A DNA stretch of 64,000 nucleotides from Allacma fusca (taxonomy: Eukaryota > Arthropoda > Collembola > Symphypleona > Sminthuridae), in the NCBI GenBank assembly GCA_947179485.1, contig OX359245.1, forward strand, positions 61,057,067 to 61,121,066, given 5' to 3'. The first letter of the stretch is position 1, and each line of letters opens with the position of its first letter. The notes beneath the pieces were generated by a model. That model was not told the DNA's origin and ran no database searches. It saw only the letters and a program-made list of their open reading frames with translations. Shown in pieces: positions 1 through 12,238 of this stretch. The translations under genes were made by a program, and so were the position numbers.

Positions 1-345
1 AAATTTAGCCGCATTACTGTGGTGATTTAACAGTCAAATTTCAACTAAACTATGTAAAATAGAATTATTTTAGTTAGTCTTAAAAGCAGTAAAATTTTTG
101 ATACATTCTTCGTGCCGTACTCGGAGTAGAAAAGGATTTACATCGAGTCTCAGCCAAATGTTATTTTATGGGTGCACCTTTCTGTCGTCACAGTACGCAA
201 AGAATTTCGTTACAGATGGAGTTAGTAATGAGCAGGGTAAGATGGCTGACATTCCCAACTCCAATGAGGAAGCAGTACCAACGGACAAGGGAGAAGGTGC
301 AGCTATAAATAAATTGTGCAATGCCTCTGGCTATGGAATTACCAG
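1..345. other. Duplicated non-coding flank, left copy
   Basis: No gene seen. Bases 1 to about 170 align with 19,888-19,973 joined to 20,859-20,950, so this is the left edge of a segmental duplicate; in the other copy the alignment is interrupted by a hAT element. After about 170 the two copies diverge, which suggests an unrelated insertion here. Short ORFs in this stretch look like chance. Confidence 0.55.
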
Positions 346-1410
346 GGGCCTATTTCACCAAGCACTCTTCACTCCTCAATTTTCACTTTTCATTTGGTTT
401 TGAAAAGTTTTTGTTCCACCATTGCACTTCGCATTTGTAAATTGCAAAATGCAAAGTAGTAACTTTTCACACCCGATTTTGCAATTTACGTTTCACAATA
501 CTCGCCGGGAAAATGCAAAAGTGCAGAGTTTTGCAAATTTCCATGAAATGAATGCAAAGGGTCTCCACCTTTTGCACTTGGTACATGTAGCATTAAATAT
601 ATGTAGTTTCTCCACTTACCCGTTTAAAAAATTGGTTTACTTATTTAAAATTCCAATCTAAACTCCAACTAAGTTGATTTTGCCCTGAAATTGCGCCATA
701 ACAATAAGGTACGTATCATATTACCATTTGTTATTATTGTCTATAAGTGTAAATTTATTAAGACAAAATACGCATTTTCATAATTTTTTAAATGTTTTAA
801 AAGAATCGAAATGAATCTGCTGTTTGATAGCAGTGACGAAGTAGATGATGACACTGCGTATACCCTCAGAGTTTACCGAACCCACATTAACTTTACCATC
901 GAAAAGTTCCGAATGAGATCCTCCGAAATAGAACATATTCTAGAAAGAGTAGGACCGTTTTTAAGCCCAAAACAAATATGAATAATGCAATGTCGCCGGA
1001 GGAGCAGTTACTAATAGCGTTCCACTTGCTGGGTAATGGGGGACAGTATCATGGCGTTGCTGACATGCATGGTATCAGCAAATCAACTGTTTGTCGTGTT
1101 GTCAAAAAAAACTACTAAACTACAATAGTTTAAACTACTCACCAACCATGATCCAGGATAAAACGAATGGTGATAACGAGATCTTCTGGGACTTTGTGAG
1201 GCAATATGATATGAACGTAAATATTCCATTGGGTGCTCATCATTGTATGTTTGCACTTGATGTTTACCGTTCGAAAATTTGCACTCCTCACTTTAAATGC
1301 AAAGTTGGTGAGTTTGCTTTGAGATTTGCTCCGCACTTTTCACTTTGCGTTTATCGCAAAGTGAAAAATGAAAATTGAAAAGTGAAGAGTTGAATTGGTG
1401 AAATAGGCCC
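346..1410. mobile_element. PIF/Harbinger-type element with 3-bp target duplication
   Basis: Both ends carry the inverted repeat GGGCCTATTTCACC, followed by similar subterminal sequence rich in CTTCACT and TTTTCAC words. The element is flanked by direct copies of CAG at 343-345 and 1,411-1,413. A three-base target duplication and a Harbinger-like transposase remnant inside place it in the PIF/Harbinger superfamily. At 1,065 bp with a broken, amino-terminal-only transposase it cannot move by itself. The interior repeats a TGCAAAATGCAAAG-like word near both ends. Confidence 0.75.
811..1118 (+). pseudogene. Harbinger-type transposase, N-terminal remnant (frameshifted)
   Basis: An ATG at 811 opens a frame with an acidic start and a segment like the FRM...SFE..L region of DDE_Tnp_4 transposases (FRMRSSEIEHILERV). 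It stops at a TGA near position 980. A second frame then continues with SPEEQLLIAFHLLGNGG and GISKSTVCRVVKK, which matches the helix-turn-helix region of Harbinger transposases. A one-base shift therefore separates the two halves, and a TAA at 1,116-1,118 ends the reading. No DDE catalytic domain follows. Family assignment rests on recognised motifs; loss of function is seen directly. Confidence 0.72.
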
Positions 1411-2133
1411 CAGGTGTTCAAGCCCTTAGGGTGTCAAGCTTAACTTGAAATGCAGCAATAAGTATGATAATAAGTGTGACTGATTGGTTATGGCAATGTT
1501 AATTGTTACGAGCTGAATGTTTTATCCTGTGAAGTGGACAGTCTCTGTAGTCCACTTTGGAATTAACTTGATGTAGTATAATTTAATCATCGTCCTAAAG
1601 CCGGATAGTCAAGGTGCACTTGTAAATCTCTCCGCACTTTCCTAATTATTTTCCTTAAAGTTATTTCTTTTTGAAAGTAAAACTTTTTGGAATTTTGTTG
1701 GAGTATTTTATTTTGTTTTGAGTTAAATTTGAATGCTGTTTTAATTTGCTGTTTTTTTTTGTCTTTTCTGAATAATGAAATATTTACTTATAAAATAATT
1801 ATCTTAAGTGAAGATAATATTTACTGATTGTGTGACAGTTCGAGAAATTTATAATTAAATTAAATACTTAATTTCACAAAACACCTAGTGGATTCTACAC
1901 CCATTCATTGGCCATACATAGTGGGGAGAAATTGGTCTAATTTTACCTACAGTTGACTTTTGTTCTTTGTCTTACTCTACGTGAGCTATTGCTGGCTGGG
2001 GTTGTTGTTGCCACCGGGTCACTCGGTGTTACTTTCCATAAAGTACTTCTGATATTTGTTCAAATTTCAAAGAATATTTTTGACTTAATAACAGGCTTAG
2101 CCAATTTAATTAAGATATCAGTCAGCTTTGCTA
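1411..2133. other. Non-coding stretch upstream of GR pseudogene
   Basis: No convincing gene. A 63-residue hydrophobic frame at 1,953-2,144 just precedes the first recognisable GR exon, out of frame with it, and could be a decayed N-terminal GR exon. The rest is AT-rich sequence of unknown origin. Confidence 0.35.
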
Positions 2134-3706
2134 TACTAATATGATTTCAACTGCCGGTTTAGCATTTTATGTAGAATATATGGATTTCATGTCTAGATGG
2201 AATTTAATTTCATTAAAAGTCATCCACATGGAAGGTGAAATCGTTTCCATGAAGCCTGCAACTAATTTGAGAAAATATGTTTGACTTGTGCTTCATATTT
2301 ATAAATACGTTCGGCTGATCCTCAGTATTTACTGCTTCTCAATTTTAACGTCAGGACCCGGTGGAGGACCCTCAATTTATGAACTTGTATTGCACCTCAT
2401 GTACATTTTGTCAATCGGCATTAGTTGAAACATTTGCAATTATATTTCGTATTATAGTTGTAATTTATATTCAGATCGGTTTTAGAAAAATAAGTGACTG
2501 TTACAACTTGTAAACCATTTTTTGACGTTACTTTCAATATGTAATGTGATTTTCATTGTTGACTGAGACAAAATTTGAATTTGTAATAATTATTTGTATG
2601 TTGTCAACATGTTTTCTTAGGGTCAACCCAACGGAAAAATTACAGTGAGTATTCTGGAAAGGAACTAGTAAGCATCCTAATTCCTCACATAGGAATTCTT
2701 TCGGTTAATACCTTAATTGTATTGGCAGCTTGTTTTTGCTCTAAAATTCTCGTCTACCAGTTGTGTTGTCAAAACCCGTGGTCTTTCATAATACTCTTTG
2801 TACACGAGCTTATTCTGGTGCAATCGGCAGCTGCTATTGATATCCTAGTTATGGAAAACATGCTTCTATTTATGCAGAAGATCATAAAAATCGTAAATTC
2901 TAACATGACTCTGTTAAGGTAACACATTTTGTAGGTTTTGGTTATTTTTGAAAAAAACAATAATCTAAACTTCAAAACGTCGATTACAGTCAGTGCTCGG
3001 CACGGTTATGGGTAATACTCGGGTACCGATTGGTTGTAACCAGAAAAATTCCGAGTACAACCCGGGTACACTTTGGTCAGCTTAAAATTTCGGGTACGGA
3101 TAGGGGTATGGGTACGGGTACAAGGATTTAAAAATGGGTATATATCCACCGGGGACGGGTATAATGGGGTCATTTAGATGTACCCGCGACCATTGTACCA
3201 GAGTATTTGGATACGTTGAGATTTCAGACATTTTGATGAATTTTATGCCACCATGCCCGTATGCTAAAATATATGCTTTTAGGGAAACATGTTTTAGGAA
3301 GAATAAATAAATACACACAGGCGAGGAATAATAACAAAATAGAAGCGTAGAATATGATTCAACGAAATTTAGTACAAAACGTCTTCATAATGTAGTATTT
3401 TGGCACTAATTACATAAAGAGTCTGTGTGACACACGTACATGATACTTCATTAGCCACAATGAATACTATTTCCAAATTAGAGTTCTGATGAGTTGGAAG
3501 GCAAGTTATTTTGTGTTATTGGTAGTTGATTTTTAGGAGAAGGCGAATATTTTTCACAAGATATTAATGAGTTATATGTACACAGAGCTACTGAGATGAG
3601 AAAATTAGTAGAAAAGGCACAATAAAACAAGCATTGAAAAATCGAGTCGCCAACCAAAACTGCATGTTAGTTATCTCTATGCACAAAAATGCACGTACAT
3701 CTGGAT

Positions 3707-5442
3707 TAGAGCTACTTTTGGGATCGGGATACACCCGGGAATTGGGTTCGGGATCGGGAACGGGTTCGAGTTCGGGTGTCTAATTAATGTTCCCAAATAC
3801 TTTGGGACCAGGTTCAGGAACATGCTCAGCAGACCCGGGATTTCGAGATCGGGACCGGGTTTGGGAACGGGTTCAAGCTTGATGAAGGTGTTTGGGTTCC
3901 CGTCGGGAACCGGGAACATCTTCGTTCCCACACCCGTTACACGCTTCACGTTCCCGGGAACTACGCATCCATCTAACGGAGAAAAATTACCCTCAGCGGG
4001 ATTTGCTTCCCTCGTTAAAGTTATGAGATAATAATTTTACATAAGCGACTTGAGCCGTTTCGCATATTGTCAGTTGGGATCGCATAGTACAGTGAATTTC
4101 CTATATAGTGGTTTCCAAGGGAGTGACAAATTCCTGCCACTATATAGGGATGCCACTATATGTTACTAATGGTTAACTATATGCTATTAATGTTTTTAGA
4201 CAATAACTATAACTAAATGCATTTATAAATTTATTTATTTTTACAGAATACTCAAAATTATGAGGTATGCTAAGCTTCATTGAGTTTAAGATGTTCAGTA
4301 ACTTTAGGTTTCCTCATACTATTAATAATATTAGTCGTAACAAACTATTCGACTGCAATGTCACCATTCCAGAAACCAAAATCCCGGAATTATGGCAATG
4401 GGAATTACTTCCACTGAGTACTCTTTTTCACAATGAGGGTTTTCTTGACTGTCTATTTAATGTCATTTTAAATCTTCAATATAATAATTCAATTTATTTA
4501 AAAAACCAGCACGAATTGAAACTTATTAGAAGTGAGCCAAGGCAAAGATGGCAATGATTTGTGTTATAACTGTTCGTTTTAACTTAAGTCACGGATCATA
4601 TGCCGTAAATCCAGCTAATCATACCAGGGCGTCAGTAAACCACAATAATAATCAAACTGTATTAACATTTGAAATTAAAATTGAACCAACCGACATAAGC
4701 ATTATTAACCGCTCGCACGTTTTATAACATCATGTTATACTTTTGTAGCCATTATCTAGCTATTTTATGCCAACTGCCATTATAATTTTGCATTGTCTGA
4801 GCCACCGTAACACCTAATAGTGCCATTATAGAGGGAATACCATTATAGCGGGTGCCACTATACTGTATACCTTTAACATTGCAAACCTCTAGGGAGGGTT
4901 TTTTGATGCCACTAAAGAGGGAATGCCATCTAAGAGGAAACCACTATATGGGAAATTCACTGTAGTGATTACCGCCTACTCTAACTTGCAAGATGAAAGT
5001 CATTGCAAAACTCATAGCGGGAATCGTTTAAGCAGTCTTCCTGCAGCTTTTTCAGCAACGCAGACCAGACGTTTAGTTTGATGACCATTTTTAATAGTGC
5101 CTAAATCTATTGTTGCATGGTACGCATGCGTAAGTATTGCTAAATCAATAAAAATGCGAAGAAACAAATTGATTTACACTAACTGCACTGGTCCCAGGAA
5201 CGAGTCCGGGTTCAAGGGTTTCGGGATCGGGATTGGGAGCAAATTTTATCTGATTTCGGGTTCGGGATCGGGATCGGGTTTGAGATCAACGATTGAAGCA
5301 TATTTAATATCTGGGTTTTTGTGCACCTGATCCCAGTATTTCGGGAACGGGTTTGGGTTTGAGTCCGAAAATATTGATGACCCGATTTTTGGGATCGGGT
5401 TCGGGAATGGGATCAAACTTTTCGTTCCCACAAGTAGCTCTA
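3707..5442. mobile_element. hAT element (GGGATCGGGTTCG-word family), nested
   Basis: Ends are TAGAGCTACTTTTGGGA and TCCCACAAGTAGCTCTA. The flanking 8-bp direct repeat ATCTGGAT is at 3,699-3,706 and 5,443-5,450. Both subterminal regions are made of degenerate GGGATCGGGTTCGGG words. It inserted into the outer hAT at 2,991-5,918 and was itself hit by the pogo-type element at 4,090-4,962. Without that insert it is about 860 bp and has no transposase. Confidence 0.9.
4090..4962. mobile_element. pogo-like Tc1/mariner MITE, copy 1
   Basis: Termini CAGTGAATTTCCTATATAGT and its inverse ending AAATTCACTG are flanked by TA at 4,088-4,089 and 4,963-4,964. TIRs starting CAGTG with a TA duplication fit the pogo/Tigger branch of Tc1/mariner. 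The subterminal region repeats a CCACTATATAGGG-like word. The interior aligns closely with the copy at 54,346-55,894. Short frames inside are not recognisable as transposase, so it is probably non-autonomous. Confidence 0.85.
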
Positions 5443-6560
5443 ATCTGGATTGGGTGCCATAAAATACTTCGCCCATCAGCCCATAAACAATCAAGGGGGG
5501 TTAATAATAATTTTATTTCTAATCAAACACGCTTATAATTTTTCTACTCTTCAATGAAAATATACGATGTCAAATACTAGCTAGTTGAAATTACCCACTA
5601 AGGTGTCACAGATTATTAAATATAACATACTATGTATTACATTTCGATAATTCTGGACAAAGTACCCGGGTACGAGTACGACACTGAGATACCCGAGTAT
5701 AGGCACAATTTTCGAACATTTTTCAGGTACGAGCACAATACGGGTATAGGTATATGGAATGCGATTACATTTTGGGTGCGGGTACGAAAACTTTGTACCT
5801 GAATACTCGGGTAGGTGTTCGGGTATAGGTTGATACCAGATATTGCCACACCCGCACTTCGGGTATGGATACGGGTACGGGTACCGGTACCGATTTTTCA
5901 TACCCGTGTCGAGCACTGATTACAGTACAATGATATTTATAAATCCATCCCAGAATCACCTTGCTATGCTCAAATTTGTTTCAGTTTAAATATTTTTTTG
6001 TTATTTTATTTATGCTTTTACACTCTCACTCAAATGCGGTCAAATGCAAAAATTATAAAATTAATATGGTTTTAAAGGAAGCGGATACCAACACGAAGTT
6101 CTGCTAAGAATTGTTACGGTGTATGTCGAAATGTGCTGCTGTTGGTCGGACTTTTCAACTCGGGGAATACTTCTGTAGTCTACATCTTTAAGCAGTCATG
6201 ATTAATTCAGTCATTAGCGTGCATGTATATTTCTATCAAGACTTACTCAAGTCATCCGAGTTCGTCCATGTTTTTCATGGGTGTGTCGTTTTACATGATT
6301 TTCGGTTTCATAGCAAGTTTTGAACAAGCATATAGGATTCCTGAGTGCATTCGCACTGTTAAAAATGTATTAGTGAGATCTATGAAAGTAACCCAAATGT
6401 CTGGGGAAAATGCTGCTATTCTTAGGAACAAGTGAGCTCCATTGAAAATGTAGGCATCAAAGTTGGAGGTTTTCATACAATGGAAAGAGAGTCCTCGGCT
6501 GTCTTCATTGACTTCATTTTCAGGACCGTTGCTACACTTCTTATCAGATCACAGCAATGA

Positions 6561-8036
6561 TTTCAGAAAGTAAGCATTTTGGAGCGGTCTTCCTGGATGT
6601 ACATCAAATTTGTTCGAGCTCATGGAACTGGCTGCTAAGCAGGTGAAAAAATGGAAAACTTGTCCTATTCTTCACATTTTCTAGGGAACAATTCGAAATA
6701 TATCAGAAGAAGTTGGTTTTACAATACTTTTATAGCTACTCACACAAATTTATGCAAAAGTTGAACCCGACGTGGTTGTCAACTCTATATATTATTGCTT
6801 ATTGTAAATTATGTATATATGTACTCACACTGTATGTTCGTTTGCCAAATACCGGGTACAATGAATTAGTTCACATGCGCATATATTTATCCGGTTATTA
6901 AATGCGTAGAGGTATTACGATATGCACCGTATTCTTAAGTAGAGTGCTGACAAGTATATACCATGTATAAAATTGGCGTAGTCAGACAGCAATTGAATAA
7001 GTAACTGATTTAATATGACGGAATTAAATTATTTACATGTGATTTCAAATAAAAATTGTATTGGCTTATCGAACATTAAACAATTACTACAGACAAATTG
7101 GCGGTAAAAATAAACAACATTAATTTAAGGATCACATATTTATGGCCACATATGTACATATATAGTTGGGAAGAGCAACCCGAGTGTCTGGGAAAGATGT
7201 CGCAACTTTGAAGCTGCAAATAAACACTACTAAAAACGTTGAGATCAAAGTTCACACTTTTAATGTTCTCAGGATTTCTGGAACTCCCATACATATACAA
7301 TTTATCATGCATTAAGGGGAGCTAAATTTCTGTCCTCCATGATGGCGGCACATTTTTTTGTTTGTTACAGTTACAAGTCTAATTTACAAGTCCTCTTTAG
7401 ATAAATTGCAATTTCAAGGGATGCGTTTCCAATGTGTTCAATTAATAGGAGGAACAATAATTAGTATATTTTGTTAAAACCATTCATGATAAGATCAACG
7501 AACGATTGAAGACAAGTACAAAAAACAGAGGTATGAAGTTTCGTTTGAGGAATCTATGATGATAGATGGGATGTACTTATGGAGGATTTTCCTCAATCAT
7601 CTGATAAAACGTTAAGAGCAATTTTGTTATAAATATATAAAAAATATTATTAGTGTATTTGTAAGAGTGTTGTAGTTTAAGTAAGCAAAGTTTTTATTTA
7701 AACGTGCTTTTTTGTTTTATTACATGTTATACCACCAGTTTCCTGAATATTTTGCTTCACTTTTGTTTGTAGAATTATGAGATGTTAATGATTTCCAATT
7801 AAATATTTATCTTAATGGTTGTTTCCACACTACCCGTAAACAAATTATAATTATAAGAATAATTAAACGAGTTTACCCTTGCCTCGTAATATTAAAAAAT
7901 TTAAATTTCTAAGACGATGGTACAATTTATTCTCTTAAAATTTAAAGTTTTTCCTGAAATTTCTTTACACTGCAAGTTTCAATTGCTTCGATTTTTCTCT
8001 GAGTATCTGGCTCACGATATACGTTTCACCCTTTTT
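6561..8036. other. Non-coding spacer of the repeat unit, copy 1
   Basis: No gene seen. The stretch aligns along most of its length with 24,729-26,197, including a segment containing CCATGATGGCGGCAC in both copies. It therefore belongs to the duplicated block that follows the GR pseudogene. Confidence 0.5.
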
Positions 8037-8102
8037 CAGCACGTGGAATAAAGTATTCTGTGTCAGAGCCCCTTGGCTTGTCTAGGAATCATTCTAGAGA
8101 AT
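8037..8102. repeat. Unit-marker block, copy 1
   Basis: Begins CAGCACGTGGAATAAAG and continues through GTGTCAGAGCCCCTTG to TTCTAGAGAA. Recognisable copies lie at about 26,198, 32,729 and 63,739. It marks equivalent points in successive segmental duplicates. No coding potential is seen, and its function is unknown. Confidence 0.6.
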
Positions 8103-8558
8103 TAGAAAACATCTTTATTTGCAATCGCCGGATATAATAATAACTAGTAAAACGCCCTTCTCCGCAGTGAAATTTCCATGTTTTCTTGGTTTGGTGTAAC
8201 ACATTAAAACCTGCTTGATAATAGTACGATCTAAGCCATTTAAAATTAGATAAACACGTGAAAAAATCATGGCTGAGCGCATTTGAGAACTTCACTAAGG
8301 CGCATGCCCCATGTTTGATCCGTAGATCGCGACTGGGAGCTGGCTTTTACTATATACATTTTGTACTTTATTTACGAAAATGCCTTTTTATTTTTGGTGC
8401 TTTTTTTACAACACATTTGTTACTTATCTAAGAAAATATTTTATATTTTTTGTGCTTGTTTACAAAAATAAATACTGGCGCGTAAATTTAAATTCACGTA
8501 CATTCTCACTGCATATTAAATTATTCAATATTTATTTAATCATTTAAATATACATGAT

Positions 8559-8562
<4 letters not shown>

Positions 8563-8593
<31 letters not shown>
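8563..8593. repeat. (AT)n microsatellite
   Basis: An uninterrupted run of about 15 AT dinucleotides. The surrounding 8,103-8,981 is AT-rich with no recognisable gene. Its last about 100 bp, near 8,885-8,975, resemble 19,330-19,410. Confidence 0.95.
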
Positions 8594-8594
<1 letters not shown>

Positions 8595-8981
8595 CACTCA
8601 TAGCTGTTGCTGGCTCCGGAAGGGGAATGTAAGTATCGAAGGTAGTAAATAGTTGTACGCAATAGCTGGCTGTCAGTGCTAGTCTTAGTATAGTTAACGT
8701 CAGGGAAAATGTTACAATGTAGTATAAAAATAAATATTATATTTCGGGCTCCGCACACTGACTGTGTACATACCATTCCCTTTTCCCTGTAGTTCCCCCT
8801 AATCCTCAGTTTTGTCTATATATATCGACTTTTACATTGTCTTGAGAAGTTGCTCTAGCAACTGTTGCAACTCAATTCCAACATATTATAATATTTGTCA
8901 ATTGAGTTGGCCATAACAGAACCCAGTTTTGTATAAATAAGAAGTGATTTTTCCGAATAAATTCTTGAGTAGTGTGTGCAG

Positions 8982-9139
8982 CAGAGCTTCTAATGGGGAC
9001 TAAATTCCCGTCCAGTTCCCGTTCCGATATTTTTTCAAAACCTTTGTCCCCAGTCCTGTCCCGACAATCGGGACACGGTCACAAAAACCTGGTCCCCGTC
9101 CCGTCCTCGAAAATGTAAAAAAATATTGTCCCCGCCCCC
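8982..9139. mobile_element. hAT end fragment (CCCGTCCC-word family)
   Basis: Starts CAGAGCTTCTAATGGGGAC and runs into repeated CCCGTCCC/GGGAC words. About 120 bp of it align with 46,755-46,880. Only one end is visible, and the other may have been separated by the insertion that starts at 9,140. Classification is inferred from the terminus style shared with proven hAT copies in the window. Confidence 0.5.
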
Positions 9140-11279
9140 CCAGTAAACCACGAACTCTGGTTCTTTCACGGACAACTTTAGGCAATGAAGGGAAGATAGT
9201 GGCAGGCAAATCTTGTTGGCTTGCCAGAAAGACACCAACGACAACTGCATGGTACAATGAAAATATTTTTCTGGCTATGACGGCCAGCCAATACGATGAT
9301 ACTTAACGGCCAGCCTTTAAAGGTCCGGCAATGGTTGTAGGTTGAATTTGACGCACAGGAGATTATTGTCACACAATAGGCAGTACGATATTGGGCCAAT
9401 ATACTGTATCACGGGTGAAGTAGTTTCGTTAACGGTTTGCATACTTTTGCCAGTAGGAGCATGTTGCATTCTAAAATCATAATTGCAATGCTCTCACTAT
9501 CACGCGCGCATCATATCCAGAATATTTCAGTACATTCTGGCAGTTCTGAGAATTAATATATTTGCATTTAATTTATTGCTATGCAGTGAACTTTTTATAT
9601 TGTTCATTTCCCTAAGGACAACACTGTTTAAGTTGTTCCATTTAAACTTCTTGCGAATAAGGCAAAATCACACAGGCCTGTTAACACAGTGACATAAAAA
9701 CAACAAATCTTGTGAAGAAATCAGTGGACCCTCCTTGAACATCGAAAGTTAAGTGGGAGGTTTACGACTGTAAAATACTAAGTAAATCAGGTAAAGATCC
9801 CATTAACTATACGTGTGTATATTTTGTAATAACATGTTACGAAATAATTTATTATTAGAAGAGTAGAGATAAGATATGACACATGAAGACGACTGTTATG
9901 CAAGGAATCTGTTAACGAAGCGATTAACGTAACAATTTAATATTTGTTTATTTTAGTATCAGTATTCATTATTTCTGGTTAATTATCATACAATTTGTGA
10001 GAACACCTGTGATGGATTCGAGATTATTTCCAGACTTTGTTTAGATATAAAATATATACTACATGTTAGAGCAACAGCTTCATGAAAAAGTGAAATTCTT
10101 TGGGATCTTGTTATTATATAGACGGGTATGATCCGGGTGAAATTTAATTTCATTCAGCATGAATCGTCCCCACTGCCCAACGCAGATGAAAATACAGACA
10201 TTGGAGTCATTTTAAATATTGGAGATTATCATGGCAATGAATTCAGCAGTTACCAGAAACTAATTACGGGATTTTAGAGCTCGTTTAAATTATTCTTAAT
10301 ATCTTATCTAATAAAATTATCTTACAACAATTTTGAAGCATGAGCATACAAATAATGCAGTTAAATTTTGTAAATTTTAGATTTCATTCCAATAATTATT
10401 TTTTAAATCCCATTGACAGATTTTCAAAAAAATGTTCTTCGTCAGTTAGTCAAAATTTCAACAGATGTTGGACAAGTCACTCGACTTTTGAATCAGAGTT
10501 CTTCGCTGACTGCTTTCGAGGACTCGGAAATCCCTGGAGTAGTCATTCCAATGAATTCGTGGAAAGAATTTACTAGTTTGAATGATTGGCTAATCCCCAA
10601 AGACAACACGTTAACATTTGTAAGTATTTTGTAATGTATTTTACAAATGATTAAATGGCTCCCCCACCTTTAAAAACGTTGCAGGCTAATAAATATTGTT
10701 TATGTTAACCTTAGACTAACTACCTGAAGGGTATTGGAGGAATTGACACCGAAAACCTTGTCCAACTCTGTAAATATGCCAAATATGTTTTGCTTCCATG
10801 TATTTAGGATGATAATTTATCTATTATTTTACCACTTACATTTGACTCTGTTCACTCTTAATTTTTGACTCGATGTAATATGTACATTGTGTATACATAC
10901 GTATCTAACTCGTTTTTTAAATTTTAGTTTTTGTTATATTAAAAGCAATAATACATGATTATAAATTCAAATTGATGGAATTAGCAATAATTATTTAGTG
11001 GAAAACATATCAGATTAATTCTGGCTAAATTCTGGCCGACATTAGTAATCAGATTGGAAACTTCACTCGTCGTCGCAGTTAGCCAACAAACAGCTTACAT
11101 CGGCCCGATATCAAGCCAAAACCGCTTTACTGAATAGAATTGTAAAAGAGCCAAACTTTTTACTATATTTGGCAGCCAAAATCTGGCCAGCAAAGGCCCA
11201 GCGGCCAAAGTGAATATTCAACCTGCAATGGCAAACGTGTATTGGGCCAATAAGAGCCCATCAAATTATGGTTTACTGG
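9140..11279. mobile_element. Candidate element with CCAGTAAACCA ends
   Basis: The short inverted pair CCAGTAAACCA (9,140-9,150) and TGGTTTACTGG (11,269-11,279) brackets a region whose two ends repeat GGCCAGC and GGCCAA words (9,270-9,400 and 11,090-11,260). No clear target duplication was found, so the borders are tentative. Inside lies a spliced DUF4806-like coding fragment (10,420-10,807). Nothing recognisable was seen in 9,400-10,400 or in 10,810-11,090. Confidence 0.35.
10420..10807 (+). pseudogene. DUF4806-like protein, two-exon 3' gene fragment
   Basis: The first exon, 10,420-10,619, is preceded by a TTGACAG acceptor and followed by a strong GTAAGT donor. It encodes FQKNVLRQLVKISTDVGQV and VIPMNSWKEFTSLNDWLI. 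The second, 10,715-10,807, follows an ACCTTAG acceptor in phase 0, encodes TNYLKGIGGIDTENLVQLCK and ends in TAG. The order of an amphipathic helix, a P....EF..L..WL segment and an L..IGG motif resembles DUF4806, a domain often found in arthropod transposon-associated proteins. The end is shorter than usual and no 5' exons were identified, so this may be a partial or decaying gene. Its position inside repeat-word ends suggests transposon cargo, which is inference. Confidence 0.5.
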
Positions 11280-11935
11280 GCCGTCCCAAAAATTTTACGC
11301 TAGAAAATCTATCATTCATTTTCTCAAGAAATAGTCATTTGAAACTTGGCACACCCCTTCAGGGCTAATTGTCTTCGGAACAATTGTTTAGTAAATTAAA
11401 AAAATTCAAATTCATTTTCAGCTGTGTTGAAATTTCTGAAAAAAAAAAGATTTTGTACCGACTTGAAACTCAGGATTGGTTAATTAAGAGTTCATTTTCA
11501 AGAAATTTAATCGTAAATATATATTCTAAAGTATGGTCGTGTCGACAAATATTCCCATAATCTGATGATTGATTGTAGGGTAGAAAACAACCCACGAAAG
11601 GGCTTGTTTTTAAAATACATGCAAACATTCAGTAGCTTTTTTATCTACGAGTATTTTATTTAATCCCTCACCATAAATACCTTCCAAATTATGTTCCCCA
11701 CGTTAACTTTTAACTTAAAATTGTTACAAGTTTGCAAGTTTCACTTTCCTGCACCTGCAAACGAAGTTTGCTCAAATCGGTACATTGCACGGATTTTTTA
11801 ATGTAACATTTTGAACTTTATTGCACGCAGTTACGCCATGGGATTAGATTTTCTTTAGTGAAATTCGTTCTTGGGAAGAATATAATTTTTATAGCATCAA
11901 TTGTACGGTTCAGATTTTATTTGCCGCCATTTATT

Positions 11936-12238
11936 TTTAAAGTAATGCGCGTGTACCTCCAAGGATATTAATTCGATTGAACTGTAATTGCGTGTTGTAT
12001 TACAGCTCAGAGAGTCTAATTAAGTATTCATACACCAAGTTAATATTTTTCAGGTTTGTTGAACATAATTCTTTGCTTCTATTTTTTATCAACTCCGATG
12101 CTCCACTGGCAACCAATCCCATTATTTTACGGAACCGGCTTATTAGAAAATCTGACTTAGAATATTGATTAGCCGCTAACAAAAACATGACATTCGTTGC
12201 ACTTACATAGTACATTATATTAATCGTGATGTAGTTCA
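11936..12238 (+). promoter_or_regulatory. Orphan IR upstream region (no IR gene follows)
   Basis: This stretch aligns with the 300 bp before IR2-IR4, including TAATTAAGTATTCA and the TTCAGGTTTGTTGAACA motif near 12,049. In the four IR genes that motif lies 195-206 bp before the ATG. Here a repeat element begins at 12,239, just before where the ATG would be, and no IR frame is found beyond it. It is best read as the front of a lost IR unit. Confidence 0.6.

Larger units (their letters stand above)
2991..5918. mobile_element. hAT element (GGTACGGGTA-word family), outer shell of a nest
   Basis: Starts CAGTGCTCGGCACGG and ends CGTGTCGAGCACTG, with the 8-bp target duplication ATTACAGT at 2,983-2,990 and 5,919-5,926. 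The target duplication length and CAGTG terminus are typical of hAT. Both ends are filled with degenerate GGGTACGGGTA words, in inverse orientation at the two ends. The 2,928-bp length includes an inner hAT and a pogo-type element. A shorter relative with the same target duplication sits at the equivalent site in the duplicated block (22,980-23,636). No transposase is recognisable. Confidence 0.9.
2134..6560 (+). pseudogene. Gustatory-receptor-like pseudogene, copy 1
   Basis: Three exon-like pieces align with the copy at 21,184-24,728. Piece A (about 2,140-2,480) encodes the MISTAG..FMSRWNLI segment but has a TGA near 2,281 where the other copy reads Trp. Piece B (about 2,640-2,922) contains a hydrophobic stretch and VMENMLLFMQ before a GT donor. 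Piece C (about 6,223-6,560) encodes the carboxyl end with GIKVGGFHTMERESS, a last membrane segment and a TGA stop. Relative to copy 2, piece C has lost one base near 6,429. The seven-transmembrane GR family is suggested by the hydrophobic exons and the GGFY.MEREST-like end. A 2.9-kb hAT nest sits between B and C. Confidence 0.62.

Noticed and set aside
15-403. Other short six-frame ORFs (60-100 codons) across the spacers
   Set aside because: Not conserved between duplicated blocks and without domains or splice context; treated as chance.
1411-1950. Possible LTR retrotransposon end (TGTTAATTGTTACGAGC ... AGTGGGGAGAAATTGG)
   Set aside because: No second LTR, primer site or gag/pol sequence could be matched, so not supported.
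3082-3318. Proline/tyrosine-rich ORFs in GGTACGGGTA repeats (also 5,581-5,959 and 23,280-23,501)
   Set aside because: They are translations of subterminal transposon words in hAT ends, not genes; frames are not conserved between copies.
8540-8776. ORF ending in an alternating Tyr-Ile tract
   Set aside because: Product of the AT microsatellite.
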